Positions 23,876 to 36,369 of a stretch of 64,000 nt of DNA are shown one piece after another. The notes under the pieces are model-generated. The model was not told the origin of the DNA and did no database searches. It saw only the letters and a list, made by a program, of their open reading frames with translations. The stretch covers positions 121,547,129 through 121,611,128 of the forward strand of contig OZ018321.1 of NCBI GenBank assembly GCA_963969495.1, read 5' to 3'. The DNA comes from Ceratothoa steindachneri (lineage: Eukaryota; Arthropoda; Malacostraca; Isopoda; Cymothoidae). Position numbers and translations under genes: made by a program. Position 1 is the stretch's first letter. Every line of letters begins with the position of its first letter.

Positions 23876-25332
23876 TGTGATAGAACGAGTTAATTTCAAC
23901 TCCTATCCCATATTATTAAAAACCACGATGCTGCCCACGTGCATCTTCGATTCGAGGCTTTGAATCTTATCTTAGCTACCAGATGCCAATGTTTAAACAA
24001 GGAGGTTATCGTCCCCCCGTTCAGCCCCATACGCCGACCTCGCCAGATCGAGTTAGGCTTATGAACAGATAAGGCATTTTTCTCCGGCCCGGCTGTGCGT
24101 TCCCTCCAAGCTTTCACTCCATTTTCCCCCACGCCAAGGAGATGTCCTGGCTATTTATATGGAAACTTTACCACTAAGATCAGATTGGAGATCCAGATTT
24201 TCGTCGCGAAACATCACCACGACCCTCTCTCCCTTTGTACGCCAAGGGACCTCGACCTCGAGATTCACCATCACTTGTCCGAAGGAGGACAATATTCCTT
24301 GAGTGCCAAAGGTTCGAGCCTTTCGTGACGCCAAGTCCCCAAGGCATCCCCCCCTGTTGTTCAAGGGAGAACAGCATTAGAACAGCCATTGTTCGTTTTG
24401 AGCCCTTCGCCAAGAAACGGTTCTCATCCCCCCTGTTGTTCAAGGAGAACAGCATTAGAACAGCCATTGTTCGTTTTGAGCCCTTCGCCAAGAAACGGTT
24501 CTCATCCCCCCCTGTTGTTCAAAGGAGAACAGCATTAGAACAGCTATTGTTCGTTTTGAGCCCTTCGCCAAGAAACGGTTCTCATCCCATCCTGTTGTTC
24601 AAGGGAGAACAGCATTAGAACAGCCATTGTTCGTTTTGAGCCCTTCGCAAAGAAACGGTTCTCATCCCCCCCCCCGTTGTTCAAAGGAGAACAACATTAG
24701 AACAGCCATTGTTCTTGAGCCCGTAGACAAGAGACGGTTCTCATTCCCCCCTTTGTTCAGAAGAGAACAAAGTAGAACAGCCATCGTTCTTCAAGCCGTT
24801 CGTCGAGTAACGGTTCTCCTTTCCAAGACGCCTCGTCGGGATCCTTTTATCCCCCCCCCCCCTTCGGCTGGAACTCGCCAGCGGACCGAATATTCCTTCA
24901 AGTACCTTCCACTGCACCCTAATGAAAAGTTACGTAAGCCAAACGTCACCTTTTGAGTATTGATCCCTTTTTGCCAATTCTATCCTGTGCTTTAAATTGT
25001 TTATCGAACCATCCCATCTCTTTAACTCTATATTTGTTTTACCTTTTTTTTTAATCCTTTAAATCCTCGGATTAGCCCGAGTCTCCACGACCCTTTCCAT
25101 TCTGTTTATGTCAATATTTTCCGTTTTTGTGTATTGTTTATAGTTATTATTAATAAAACTCTATTTTATTAATGATAGCAATATTATTATCCTTGAGCTC
25201 AGTTCCACTTCTTAAGCATATCGAAGATATATAATATCGGCCGCCAGACAGTAACGCACTCTAAAGATAATTAAGGAAGTTCTCTCAACGAATAGTGTAA
25301 TATATGGTATCGTCGGGAGTCATTCTACGACA
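23876..25332 (+). repeat. LTR2, B subtype (5' LTR of B)
   Basis: Runs from TGTGATAGAACGAG to CATTCTACGACA, nearly identical to LTR3. A TATA-like CTATTTATATGG lies at about 24150 and AATAAA at about 25151. Between them six tandem units of about 80 bases (24355-24800) would lie in the transcribed leader. LTR2 is about 150 bases longer than LTR1, explained by two extra units. Confidence 0.88.
24355..24800 (+). repeat. 80-bp tandem repeats in LTR2
   Basis: Six units start near 24355, 24434, 24513, 24593, 24675 and 24753, each with GTTGTTCA...GAGAACA(G/A)C and then GAACAGCCATTGTTC, so each unit holds two small inverted repeats. The last units diverge. Open frames through the array on both strands are repeat artefacts. 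Confidence 0.9.
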
Positions 25333-28286
25333 TATATATATATATATATATACTATTTAAATTTGGTATCAGGTGTGTAAGGTTTAACGCTATATCTTTG
25401 CAAACACTGGTCTCAGTTGAGTAAAGCATAGTGTTATTCGTTATAATAATAGAATATAGTAGTTCCCTTTTGTTTTAACGATTGCTATCCCTTTTTTTTG
25501 AAACTTAAGAAGCTGGAGTAGCTAGAGGAACGGTTATAATAATTTGTTTGTGTTTTTTTTGTGATTTTAGTCAGTGGTTATTTAGATTGAGAAACCAAGT
25601 ACGAATAGTTCAGTGCCCATATTTAGGTAGGCTAATTCTATAGAGGCATAATTCTTGGTGCGAGGAATTTTAGTTGGTTGACTAGTGTGCCCCCAAGTGC
25701 AAAGATGACTCAGTTTGAAATCTTTAAAGCGCAAGGAGAGTCCTGTGGACTTTCCGGAAAAGAACTAATTGAGTACATTCAAGAAGAACGAGAAAGAGAA
25801 ATACAACGAGAAGAAAGAGAAAGAGAGGAACGGATAAGACAAGCTGAGCTTCAGATTGAATTAGCTCGGATTAAAGCAGAAGTTCAAAGAAAAAAGGTAG
25901 AAAGAGAAAGGGAAAGAATAATCCTACAAGAGGAACGGGAAAGAGTAATCCAACGAGAACGAAAAATACAACGAGAAGAACGAGAAAAAGAAATCCAACT
26001 AGAAGAAAGAAGGACGGACTCGCACTCCTTCCCAGGAAAGCTGACAAAGTTTCCGAGCCCCGTAAAACCCCAAAACTTCTTTCCCCAAAACCAACAACGG
26101 GACTCCAAACCTCCCGTTAAGACTTCTCCTCCATCTCTCTTCCCGAAGCGACCAACCATATGCTTCACCTGTGGTGTAGAAAACCACATGATCTGGAATT
26201 GCCCCCAAAATTCTAGGCTTAAGAGCGGACCAGCCCACCAAGTTCACCAGATTAATGCAACCCCGGCTCCCCCGGTGGTGCAGACCCAAGCAGAAACTTC
26301 TCCCCCTCCGTCAGGCCACCAGGTAAATTTTGTTTTTGATAAAAGTTCATCGGGAACTTTGAAATATGAGGAGGGCAGCGTGGACAGCTGTCGAGTATCG
26401 ACTCTCGTCAGGGACACAGGATGTACGTGCTTCATCGTGTCCGACGAACTCCTCCCAGTGGTCTCTAACCACGAAAAATTTGCGGTGGTACATGACCAAC
26501 TTGGGCGGGCGAACAGATTCCCCGTCGCTAGATGTTACCTGCAGTGTCAATATTATAATGGCTGGGCTGAAGCATTTGTAGCACCCATAAAATTCTGTTC
26601 CGTACTTATAGGACAGAGCCCCCAAGTAAGTTTCGACCCTGTGTTTCAGGCCGCCCTTCCTCAAGGCCGAGATAAGAAAGAAGCCCAGGAGCCCGTCCCC
26701 ATCAGAACCCCGATACCGTCCGATTTCTCGGGGACCCCTAACCAGGACTTTAGGACGGCAAAAGAGGAGTGTGAATCACTAAAACCCTTAGGTGATAAGG
26801 CCCAAGACAAGGACACGGAGACTGTCCCTGGACCCCAAGAAAAAAAGAACCCCCAACGCGCCCATGGAGATACCTTCGTAGAACTGGACGAAGCATCGGC
26901 GCTTGAAGAGGATTGCCCCGCGGAGTCCCTTAATGTAATCCAGACAGTGTGCATCCAACCTGATGCCGATTACCCTCCTCCTTCCCTACCAGGCGAGTCT
27001 TTAGAACCCTCTGACCTGGATAGTGACGCGCAGCTGACACCACGTCCGAAGAGTCAGCTCGAAGAACTAATTAAATGGAATCACCATTTATCCACCCTAT
27101 TAGCTCTTTTCGAGCAACTGCGTGAAAATGGCCTCACCATTGGCCACAGCAAATGCCAGTTTGCCCACGAACCATCAAATATTTGGGTTTCAAAATAGGA
27201 CAAAGCAAGTCAGGTCCCCACGAGAACAAGATTAAGGCAATCGCCGACATGCCCCTCCCGATTACAAAGAAGCCATTAAGATCGATCCTAGGATCAGCTT
27301 CTCCCTATCAGCGATTTGTTCCGAATTTCGCTGCAAATTCGGCTTCCCTATTCCCCCTTCAGGAAAAGAATTTCTCCGATCGTTTACGTTGGAATGATGT
27401 CGCTGTTTCCCATTTTAATCAGCTCAAAAGTAAATTCATTTCTGCCCCCATTTTTAAGTTGCCCAACCCGGAAAAATCCTTTGGGGTTAAGACCGACGTG
27501 ATCAACGAGGGCATTGGAGGTGTACTCCTTCAATACGTGGATGACAGAACGAGTCATCCAGTTGCATATGCTAGTCGTCAATTATTACCACGCGGAAAGA
27601 GATATGCCACTAGAGAAAAGATAGCTCTATCAATTATCTGGGTCATAGACAAATTCAAGCTGTACTTGATATGTAAAGAATTTCAAATAGGAACCGACCA
27701 CCGTCCGTTAGCCTATATTAGGAATTTGAGACACTCAAACGGCCGCATCATGCGCTGGAGTTTACTCTTGCAAGAGTATCAGTTTAAAATAAATTAGATA
27801 AAAGGTTCCGATAACCAGGTCGCTGACGCCCTCAGTAGAAATGCGTTACCGAATAGCGTAGAATAATTGTATTCATAGGATTAGTATCTCCATGTAGGTA
27901 TATACCGTCTTGTACGACTTAATTAAAGATTCTTTTGTAATATAATTAATTAATGTGTATGTCTTAATTTTGTAACGCTCAATGTCTAATTTTTTTGTAT
28001 GTCTATATATTTGTTCTTATTAATTTACGTATAAATTATTTTGTCCCGTATGTACTAAGTTTATATCATTTCATTGTTCCATGCCCTTTTTTTTCTGATT
28101 AAGTTGTATTAAAGGTTATTTTCCCCTGTAATCTAAAGATCAAAATGATCATATGTATTGAGGTAATACTAGTTAGGTGCAGGAAGGTACGGTTGGTACA
28201 AGAAAACGAGTTCCCCACAATGGAGCTCTATCGTTGTCCCTCCTCTCTTTTTTTTCGAAGTGACAACTTCCCCTGGAATGGAGGGG
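25333..28286 (+). pseudogene. Internal region 1 (element B): gag/protease and RNase H only
   Basis: After a TA-rich spacer and a primer-binding-like TTGGTATCAGGTGTGTAAGG (25366), gag starts at ATG 25705 (MTQFEIFKAQGES), followed by a long Arg/Glu coiled coil and then directly the nucleocapsid knuckle CFTCGVENHMIWNC (26161-26202). The capsid core present in internal 2 is missing. Aspartic protease follows with the DTG box in STLVRDTGCTCF (about 26410), then a linker. Integrase is absent: the linker jumps to the pre-RT segment DTFVELDEASALEED. RT palm is also deleted, and frames resume at the thumb (27200) and RNase H (FGVKTDVINEGIGGVLLQ, IGTDHRPLAYI, DNQVADALSR, to 27866). The open frame 25705-27198 spans both deletions. 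Confidence 0.82.
27867..28286 (+). other. 3' untranslated part of B with polypurine tract
   Basis: AT-rich non-coding DNA after the RNase H stop, ending in GGAATGGAGGGG directly before LTR3. This is the expected plus-strand priming tract. Confidence 0.7.
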
Positions 28287-29740
28287 TGTGATAGAACGAG
28301 TTAATTTCAACTCCTATCCCATATTATTAAAAACCACGATGATGCCCACGTGCATCTTCGATTCGAGGCTTAGAATCTTATCTCAGCTACCGGATGCCAA
28401 TGTTTAAACAAGGAGGTTATCGTCCCCCCGTTCAGCCCCATACGCCGACCTCGCCAGATCGAGTTAGGCTTATGAACAGATAAGGCATTTTTCTCCGGCC
28501 CGGCTGTGCGTTCCCTCCAAGCTTTCACTCCATTTTCCCCCACGCCAAGGAGATGTCCTGGCTATTTATATGGAAACTTTACCACTAAGATCAGATTGGA
28601 GATCCAGATTTTCGTCGCGAAACATCACCACGACCCTCTCTCCCTTTGTGCGCCAAGGGACCTCGACCTCGAGATTCACCATCACTTGTCCAGAAGGAGG
28701 ACAATATTCCTTGAGTGCCAAAGGTTCGAGCCTTTCGTGACGCCAAGTCCCCAAGGCATCCCCCCCTGTTGTTCAAGGGAGAACAGCATTAGAACAGCCA
28801 TTGTTCGTTTTGAGCCCTTCGCCAAGAAACGGTTCTCATCCCCCCCTGTTGTTCAAGGAGAACAGCATTAAAACAGCCATTGTTCGTTTTGAGCCCTTCG
28901 CCAAGAAACGGTTCTCATCCCCCCTTGTTGTTCAAGGGAGAACAGCATTAGAACAGCCATTGTTCGTTTTGAGCCCTTCGCCAAGAAACGGTTCTCATCC
29001 CCCCCTGTTGTTCAAGGGAGAACAGCATTAGAACAGCCATTGTTCGTTTTGAGCCCTTCGCCAAAGAAACGGTTCTCATCCCCCCCCCCTGTTGTTCAAA
29101 GGAGAACAACATTAGAACAGCCATTGTTCTTGAGCCCGTAGACAAGAGACGGTTCTCATTCCCCCCTTTGTTCAGAAGAGAACAAAGTAGAACAGCCATT
29201 GTTCTTCAAGCCGTTCGTCGAGTAACGGTTCTCCTTTCCAAGACGCCTCGTCGGGATCCTTTTATCCCCCCCTTCGGCTGGAACTCGCCAGCGGACCGAA
29301 TATTTCTTCAAGTACCTTCCACTGCACCCTAATGAAAAGTTACGTAAGCCAAACGTCACCTTTTGAGTATTGATCCCTTTTTGCCAATTCTATCCTGTGC
29401 TTTAAATTGTTTATCGAACCATCCCATCTCTTTAACTCTATATTTGTTTTACCTTTTTTTTAATCCTTTAAATCCTCGGATTAGCCCGAGTCTCCACGAC
29501 CCTTTCCATTCTGTTTATGTCAATATTTTCCGTTTTTGTGTATTGTTTATAGTTATTATTAATAAAACTCTATATTATTATGATAGCAATATTATTATCC
29601 TTGAGCTCAGTTCCACTTCTTAAGCATATCGAAGATATATAATATCGGCCGCCAGACAGTAACGCACTCTAAAGATAATTAAGGAAGTTCCCTCAACGAA
29701 TAGTGTAATATATGTTATCGTCGGGAGTCATTCTACGACA
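28287..29740 (+). repeat. LTR3, B subtype
   Basis: Nearly identical to LTR2, including six 80-bp units (28767-29200) and the TATA-like box near 28560. It ends CATTCTACGACA and is followed at once by the TA-rich spacer of internal region 2, so it acts as the 3' LTR of B and stands in the 5' position for internal 2. Confidence 0.88.
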
Positions 29741-32700
29741 TTTATATATATACTATTTAAATTTGGTATCAGGTGTGTGAGGTTTAACGCTATATCTTTG
29801 CAAACACTAGTCTCAGTTGAGTAAAGCATAGTGTTATTCGTTATAATAATAGAATATAGTAGTTCCCTTTTGTTTTAACGATTGCTATCCCCTTTTTAGG
29901 AAACTTAAGAAGCTGGAGTAGCTCAAGGAACTGTTATAATAATTTGTTTGTGTTTTAGGGGGGTGATTTTAGTCAGTGGTTATTTAGATTAAGAAACCAA
30001 GTACGAATAGGTCAGTGCCCATATTTAGGTAGGCTAATTTCTCTAGAAGGCATAATTCTTGTTGCAAGGAATTTTAGTTGGTTGACTATTGCGACACCAA
30101 GTGCAAAGATGACTCAGTTCGAAATCTTTAAAGCGCAAGGAGAATCCTTGGGACTTTCCGGAAAAGAACTAATTGAGTACGTTCAAGAGAAGCAAAGAAA
30201 AGAGCGTAAAGAAAAAGAAAAAGAAAGAGGAAGAGAAATACAACGAGATGAACGAGAAAGAGAAATCCAACGAGAAGAACGAGAAATAGAAATCCAACGA
30301 GAAGAAAGAGAAAGAGAATTTTAACGAGAAGAAAGAGAGGAACGGAGAAGACAAGCTGAGCTTCACCATCAGATTTAATTAGCTCGTGTTGAAGCAGAGA
30401 TACAGTCCGCCAGTTCCCGTTCCGAAGCCCACCCCAATCTCTCACTAAAGCTCCCCAATTTCAAGGATGGAGAGGATTTCGGAGCATTTTTAGCTTACTT
30501 TGAAAAGATCCTCAAAATCAATAACATGGATCTGCAGATTGAAGGATTAGTCAGATTACTTCCCCTGTTAAATTGTAAATTGCGCGAAATTTTTATATCT
30601 TTACCATCTGAGTGTAAAATTAACTACAGCACCTTAAAAGTGGCCACTCATAATATGACTCCTGATTTCTACCGCCAAGAATTTTGAGGAGGTCGTATTA
30701 AACACGGACAGACGTTCCGTCAATTCGGATACATTCTTCAGAGGAATTTTAAATTTTGGTTAGAATCCTCAAAGGTTGATCCGAACTACAAGTCCTTAAC
30801 AGACTTCGTGTTGCGAGATCAATTTTTGGCCTTCTCCCGACGGAGATCCGCGCGTTCGTCAAGGATTGTCGGTGCCAGACCTTTAAAGAATGTACCGAAG
30901 AAGCGCATGTCTATGCCGCAAGCCATAATTTATACCCAAAGGAGAATCGAACTTCTCACCAATTCCCCTACAAGGAAAGCAGGAAGGATTCGCGCCCCTT
31001 CACAGGAAAGCCGACGAAGTTTCCGAGCCCGTAAAACCCCAAAACTTCTTTCCCCAAAACCAACAACGGGACTCCAAACCTCCCGTTAAGATTTATCCTC
31101 CATCTCTCTTCCCGAAGCGACCAATCATATGCTTCACCTGTGGTGTAGAAAACCACATGAGCTGGAATTGCCCCCAAAATTCTAGGCTTAAAAGCGGACC
31201 AGCCCACCAAGTTTACCAGATTAATGCAACCCCGGCTCCCCCGGTGGTGCAGACCCAAGCAGAAACTTCTCCCCCTCCGTCAGGCCACCATGTAAATTTT
31301 ATTTTTGCTAAAAGTTCATCGGGAACTTTAAAATTTGAGGAGGGCAGCGTGAACGGCTGCCGAGTATCGATTCTCGTCAGGGACACAGGATGTACGTGTT
31401 TCATCATGTCCGACGTACTCCTCCCCCCAGTGGACCCTAACCACTAAAAATTTGCGGTGGTACATGACTACCTTGGGCGGGTGAACCAATTCCCCGTCGT
31501 TAGATGTTACCTGCAGTTCCAATATTATGATGGCTGGGCTGAAGTCATTTCAGCACCCATACAATTCTGTTCCGTACTTATAGGACAAAGCCCCCAAGTA
31601 AGTTCCGACCCTGTGTCTCAGGCCGCCCTTCCTCGAGGCCGAGCTAAGAAAGAAGCCCAGGAGCCCGTCCCCATCAGAACCCCCTATGCCGTCCAATTTC
31701 TTGGAGACCCCTAACCAGGACTTTAGGACGGCACAAAAGGAGTGTGAATTACTAACACCCTTAGGCAATAAGGCCCAAGACAAGGACACGGAGACCCTCC
31801 GTGGACCCCAAGAAAAAAAGAACCGCCAACGCGCCCATGGAGATACCTTCGTAGAACTGGACGAAACATCGGCGCTTGAAGAAGATTACCCCGCGGAGTC
31901 CCTTAATGTAATACAGATAGTGTGCACCCAACCTGATCCCGATTACCCTCCTCCTTCTTTACCAGGCGAGTCTTTGGAACCCTCTGACCTGGATATTGAC
32001 GCACAGCTGACACCACATCAAAAGAGTCAGCTACAAGAACTATTTTAATGGAGTCACCATTTTCCACCCTATTAGCTCTTTTCGAGTGACTGTGCGAAAA
32101 TGGCCTCACCATTGGCACAAGCAAATGCAATTTTGCCCACGAAACTATAAAATATTTGGTTTCAAAATAGGACAAAGCAAGCTAGGTCCCCAAGAGAACA
32201 AGATTAAGGCAATCGCCGACATGCCCCTCCCGATTACAAAGAAGCAATTAAGATCATTCCTAGGATCAGCTTCTCACTATCAGCGATTTGTTCCGAATTT
32301 CGCTGCAATTTCGGCCCCCCTCAGCCCCCTTCAAAAAATAATTCCCCCGATTGTTTACGTTAGAATGATGTCGCTATTTAACATTTTAATCAGCTCAACA
32401 GTAAACTCATTTCTGCCCACATTTTAAAGTTGCCCATCCCGGAAAAACCCTTTGGGATTAAGCCCGACGCGTCCAACGAGAGCATTGGAGGTGTACTCCT
32501 TCATTATGAGGATGACGGAACGAGTCATCCAGTTGCATATGCTAGTCGCCAATTATTATCACGTGAAAAGAGATATGCCACTATAGAAAAGGAATTCAGA
32601 TAGCAACCGACCACCGTCTGTTAGCCTATATTAGGAATGTGCGACACTCCAACGGCCGAATCATGCGCTGGAGTTTACTGTTGCAAGAGTATCAATTTAA

Positions 32701-33196
32701 AATAAATTATATAAAAGGATCCGATAACCAGGTCACTCACGCACTCAGTAGGAATGCGTTACCGAATAGCGTATAGTAATTGTATTCGGAGGATTAGTAT
32801 CTCCATGTAGGTATATATCGTCTTGTACGACTTAAATTAGATTCTCTTGCAATATAATTAGTTAATGTATATATCTGAATTTTTTAACGCTCAATGTCTA
32901 TTTTTTTTGTATGTATATATATTTGTACCCATTAATTTACGTATAAATTATTTTGTCCCATATGTACTAATCTTATATCATTTCATTGTTCCAAGCCTTT
33001 TTTTTTATTAAGTTTGTATAAAAGGTTATTTTACCGTATAATCAAAAAATCAAAATAATCATATGTATTAAGGTAATACTAGTTAGGTGCAGGAAGGTAC
33101 GGTTGCTTCAAGAAAACGAGTTCCCCACAACGGAGCTCTATCGTTGTCCCTTCTCTCTTTTTTTTCGAAGTGACAACTTCCCCCGGAATGGAGGGG
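29741..33196 (+). pseudogene. Internal region 2: gag with capsid, protease, RNase H; no integrase or RT core
   Basis: It begins with the same spacer and primer-binding-like site as internal 1 (TTGGTATCAGGTGTGTGAGG near 29762). Gag starts at ATG 30109, with a coiled coil, then a capsid region absent from internal 1 (FKDGEDFGAFLAYFEKIL near 30460, HGQTFRQFGYILQRNFKFWL near 30710). Stops occur near 30322 and 30688. The knuckle CFTCGVENHMSWNC is near 31132, and the protease DTG box near 31380. The same two deletions as in internal 1 remove integrase and RT palm. Pre-RT text lies at 31840-32047 and RNase H remnants run to about 32780. It ends in GGAATGGAGGGG before LTR4. Confidence 0.82.
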
Positions 33197-34448
33197 TGTG
33201 ATAGAACGGGTTGAGGCCACGTTAATTTCAAACCCTATCACATGTTATTTAAAACCACGATGCTCCCACGTGCATCTTCGCTTTGACGCTTGGTGCCTTA
33301 TTGTAGCCACCTGAGTCAATGTTTAAACAAGGAGGTTTATCTTACCCCGTTCGCCCCCATACGTCGACCTCACCAGATTGAGTTAGGCTTATGGGCAGAT
33401 AAGGCATTGTTCCCAGGCTCAGTTGTGCATTCCCTCGAAGCTCTCACTCCATTGTCCCACACGCAAAGGGAGTGTCTCGACTATTTAGATGGAAACTTTA
33501 CCACTAAGAGCAGATTGGGATCCAGATTTTCGTCGCAAAACATCACCCCGACCCTCTCTCACTTTGTGCGCCAAGGAACCTTGACCTCGAGATTCATCAT
33601 CACTTGTCTGGAAGGAGGACAATATCCCTTGAGTGCCAAGGTTCGAGCCTTTCGTGACGCCAAGTCCACAAGGCTTCCCCCTCGTTGTTCAGAAAGAGAA
33701 CAACGTTAGAACAGCCATTGTTCGTTCGAGCCCGTTGACCATAAACGGTTCTCACCCCTTCCCCTGTTGTTCAAAAGAGAACAACGTAGAAAAGCCATTG
33801 TTCTTTTGAGCCCGTTCACCAAGAATCGGTTTTTACACTTCCCCCTTGTTGTTCAGAAGAAAACAACATTAGAACAGCCATTGTTCTTGAGCCCGTAGAC
33901 AAGAGACGGTTATCACCCCTCTGTTGTTCAGAAGAGAACAACGTAGAACAACCATTGTTCTTCAAGCTGTTCGTCGAGAAACGGTTCTCCTTCCCAAGAC
34001 GCCACGTCAGCATCCTTTTATTCCCCACGCTTCGGCTGGAACTCGCCAGCTAACCGAAAATTCCTTCACGTCGACTTCCTCTGCACCACTAGTTTTAAAA
34101 TTACGTTAGCCGAACGTTACCTTTGAGTATTTAACCCTTTTGTCAATTCTATCCTGTGCTTTAAATGGTTTAGCGAACCATCCCATCTCTTTAACTCTAT
34201 ATTTGTTTTACCTTTTTAAATCCTTTAAATCTTCGGATTAGCCCGAGCTCCACGACCCTTTCCATCCTCTGTTTATGTCAATATTTTCCGTTTTGTGTAT
34301 TGTTGATAGTTATTATTATTAAAACTCTATTTTATTAATGATAGCCATATTATTATCATTGAGCTCAGTTCCACTTCTTAAGCATATCGAAGATACATAA
34401 TAACGAATAGTTATATATGGTATATCGTCGAGAGTCCATTCTACGACA
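33197..34448 (+). repeat. LTR4, A subtype
   Basis: Starts TGTGATAGAACGGG and ends CATTCTACGACA. It matches LTR1, with four repeat units (33680-33990), but has a deletion of about 50 bases near 34400. The frame at 33290-33709 is LTR sequence. Confidence 0.86.
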
Positions 34449-35720
34449 TTTACGTACAATTTAGCCTTAGGCTATGCTTGGGGGGAAGGAAGAGACGGCA
34501 GGGGTTACTCATCGTATGCTTCTACGCACATCGTTTGGACCAGTCACAAGGGTTCAACAGGATAGGCAGTTTCGAGGACGGGTTTTTCGTCTGGGGCAAT
34601 TCTTTTATTTAGGCAAGCTCGGCTGTGGCATGTTTTAGGAGGTTGATGTGTTAGATCTTATTACCGGAGGGGGTTTTGATTAGGTAATCCACTGGTCCGC
34701 GGGGCTCTATCACAGGGAAAGTTCCTTTCCACTCGGAGAGGAGCTTATTTGCTTCGGAGGGAAGCAAGAGCAGTACTTCATCACCTGGTTTGAACGAAGG
34801 CGCCTTTAATTTTAATGCGAAATAGGTTCGATGTTTCTCCAGGTTTACATTGGCTTCCAGAGACTAATGTCTGCACATTTTTTTAACCGCCTAAGCAGGT
34901 CTAAAACGTACGCGTAAGAGGATTTAATTTCCTCATCAATTCTAGGATTGGATCACAATTCTTTGAAAATGCTCATCGGTGCTCGGACGTCACGTCCACA
35001 TAACAGGTCAAAGGGAGCGAACCCCAAAGTCCTATGGGGAACTTTGCGACAAGCAAATAACGCTACGGGGAGGTCGCGGTGCCACTCTTGGGGCTGGTCG
35101 TGGCAGACTTTCATGAGTACAATTTTTAAGGGTGATGTTTAACTTTTCGCACCTCCCGTTAGTGGAAGGGTGCCAGGGCGTCGTGAAGAGGGGCTTTATG
35201 AGAAGGAGTTTAACGACATACTCCATCATTTAAGAGGTAAATTGACGTCCTCTGTCGGATAAGATCTCCTTCGGGATCCCTACTTGGGAAAATATTGAGA
35301 TGAAAGCCTCTAGACAACAAATGTTGTCAATCTTCTTCATCGGGATAGCCTCTGGAAAACGAGTGGCGCAATCGACGAGGGTAAAAATATAGGAGTGTCC
35401 CTCGTTTGACGGGGGACGAATGGAGCCTATTAGGTCGATTGAGACCCTTGTGAAGGGCTCGTTCACTCTTTGGTTCTTTTGAAGGGAGGCAGGGGCTACA
35501 CAACCTTTGGAAGTGACCTTCTGGCAAAGGTCACAGGACTTGCAGAAGTCTATAATTTTTTTGCCCGCGCCGTGCCAAAAGAAATATTTGAAAACTCGCT
35601 GTGCCGTTTTGTTATGGCCGAAATGTCCGGCCATTTAACAAGCCTGAGCCATCTGTAGAACGGGTCCGATATACGTTCTCGGCACACATAACAAGTTGGT
35701 CGGGGGACTCTCTGGTTCAA
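34449..35720 (-). pseudogene. Integrase of element C, with GPY/F module
   Basis: Minus-strand reading gives the zinc-binding HHCC part (GHFGHNKT, then CKSCDLCQ), and catalytic pieces RVSIDLIGSIRP (Asp), IPKEILSDRGRQFTS (Asp) and GRCEKLNITLK (Glu). Frames then break, and a GPY/F-type module is seen at about 34840-34660 (FKPGDEVLLLL, WKGTFPVIEPRGPVDYLI). The triad residues are all present, but frameshifts near 35230 and 35100 and stops break the gene. It lies between protease and RT in this element; RT continues at 22570 across the A/B insertion. Confidence 0.85.
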
Positions 35721-36300
35721 TAGAGGAACGATATAATAACACGTCCTTCACGGTGTACTCGATCTTCCGATTGCCTCGCACCGTTTCTGTTTTCTTCTTT
35801 CTCGATTTTTTCCAAAGGGGTTGTAATGAGGGGCAATTCTTCTGCGCCTCAACAAATTGAACATTAGTAGCGAGGTTGACGTCTGGGGACGATAGGCATA
35901 CCGGAAGCGATACATCTTTCTCGGCCTGGGCCCTGATAACGACCGGCTGAGAAATTGGGTTTGGGGAGAACTGTGCGATCTGTCCGATAAGGACAAAGCA
36001 GAATTTTATCTTGGCCGCGACTACGTTGGCACATCTGGTGAAGTACTGGCACTGAATTTTGCGCCTTACCACTGGGAACCTGGTGGCACGACCTAAAACG
36101 TCATGCACCAACATGAACCTGTTATGCTAGAGACTTACGGGGGTAGAGGTTTGTCGGATACAACTAAACACGAACAACCTGTATGTCTATCCAAGGTTGA
36201 CACTTAGCAATGATTTATTGCGCCATTTTCAAACTGGAGCCCACCGGGGGAACTCTTGTTGAACAGGAAATTTACTTGTTGATCCGAGGGAGAGAGAGAA
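35721..36300 (-). pseudogene. Protease and linker of element C
   Basis: Minus-strand text VNFLFNKSSPGGLQFENG precedes a damaged DTG box (DRHTGCSCLVVSD, about 36190), then MLVHDVLGRATRFPVV and IKFCFVLIGQIAQFSPNP. The linker leads straight into integrase, with no RT between. The same order holds in D and E. Confidence 0.75.
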
Positions 36301-36369
36301 GCGGCCGCTGGCCAAGCGGCTGGCGAATTAGGTGAGGGGGTAGTAGAGATTTGGTAGACCTGGTGACTC

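Larger units (their letters stand above)
22571..34448 (+). mobile_element. Composite A/B insertion with four LTRs and two internal regions
   Basis: The layout is LTR1 (A type) - one T - LTR2 (B type) - internal 1 - LTR3 (B type) - internal 2 - LTR4 (A type). A perfect 5-bp target duplication TTTAC (22566-22570 and 34449-34453) flanks the whole. The composite interrupts element C between integrase and RT. B (23876-29740) is a complete two-LTR element by itself, but no 5-bp duplication flanks it inside A. Both internal regions lack integrase and the RT catalytic core at the same junctions. All frames are from the Gmr1-like family of C, D and E. Confidence 0.8.

Noticed and set aside
24355..24800. 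CRISPR-like array from evenly spaced repeats
   Set aside because: The units are continuous tandem repeats inside an LTR, with no unique spacers and no cas genes. The DNA is eukaryotic.
24180..24956. Open frames through the LTR repeats on both strands as genes
   Set aside because: They come from the 80-bp tandem repeats in LTR2 and recur in LTR1, LTR3 and LTR4. No domain is present.
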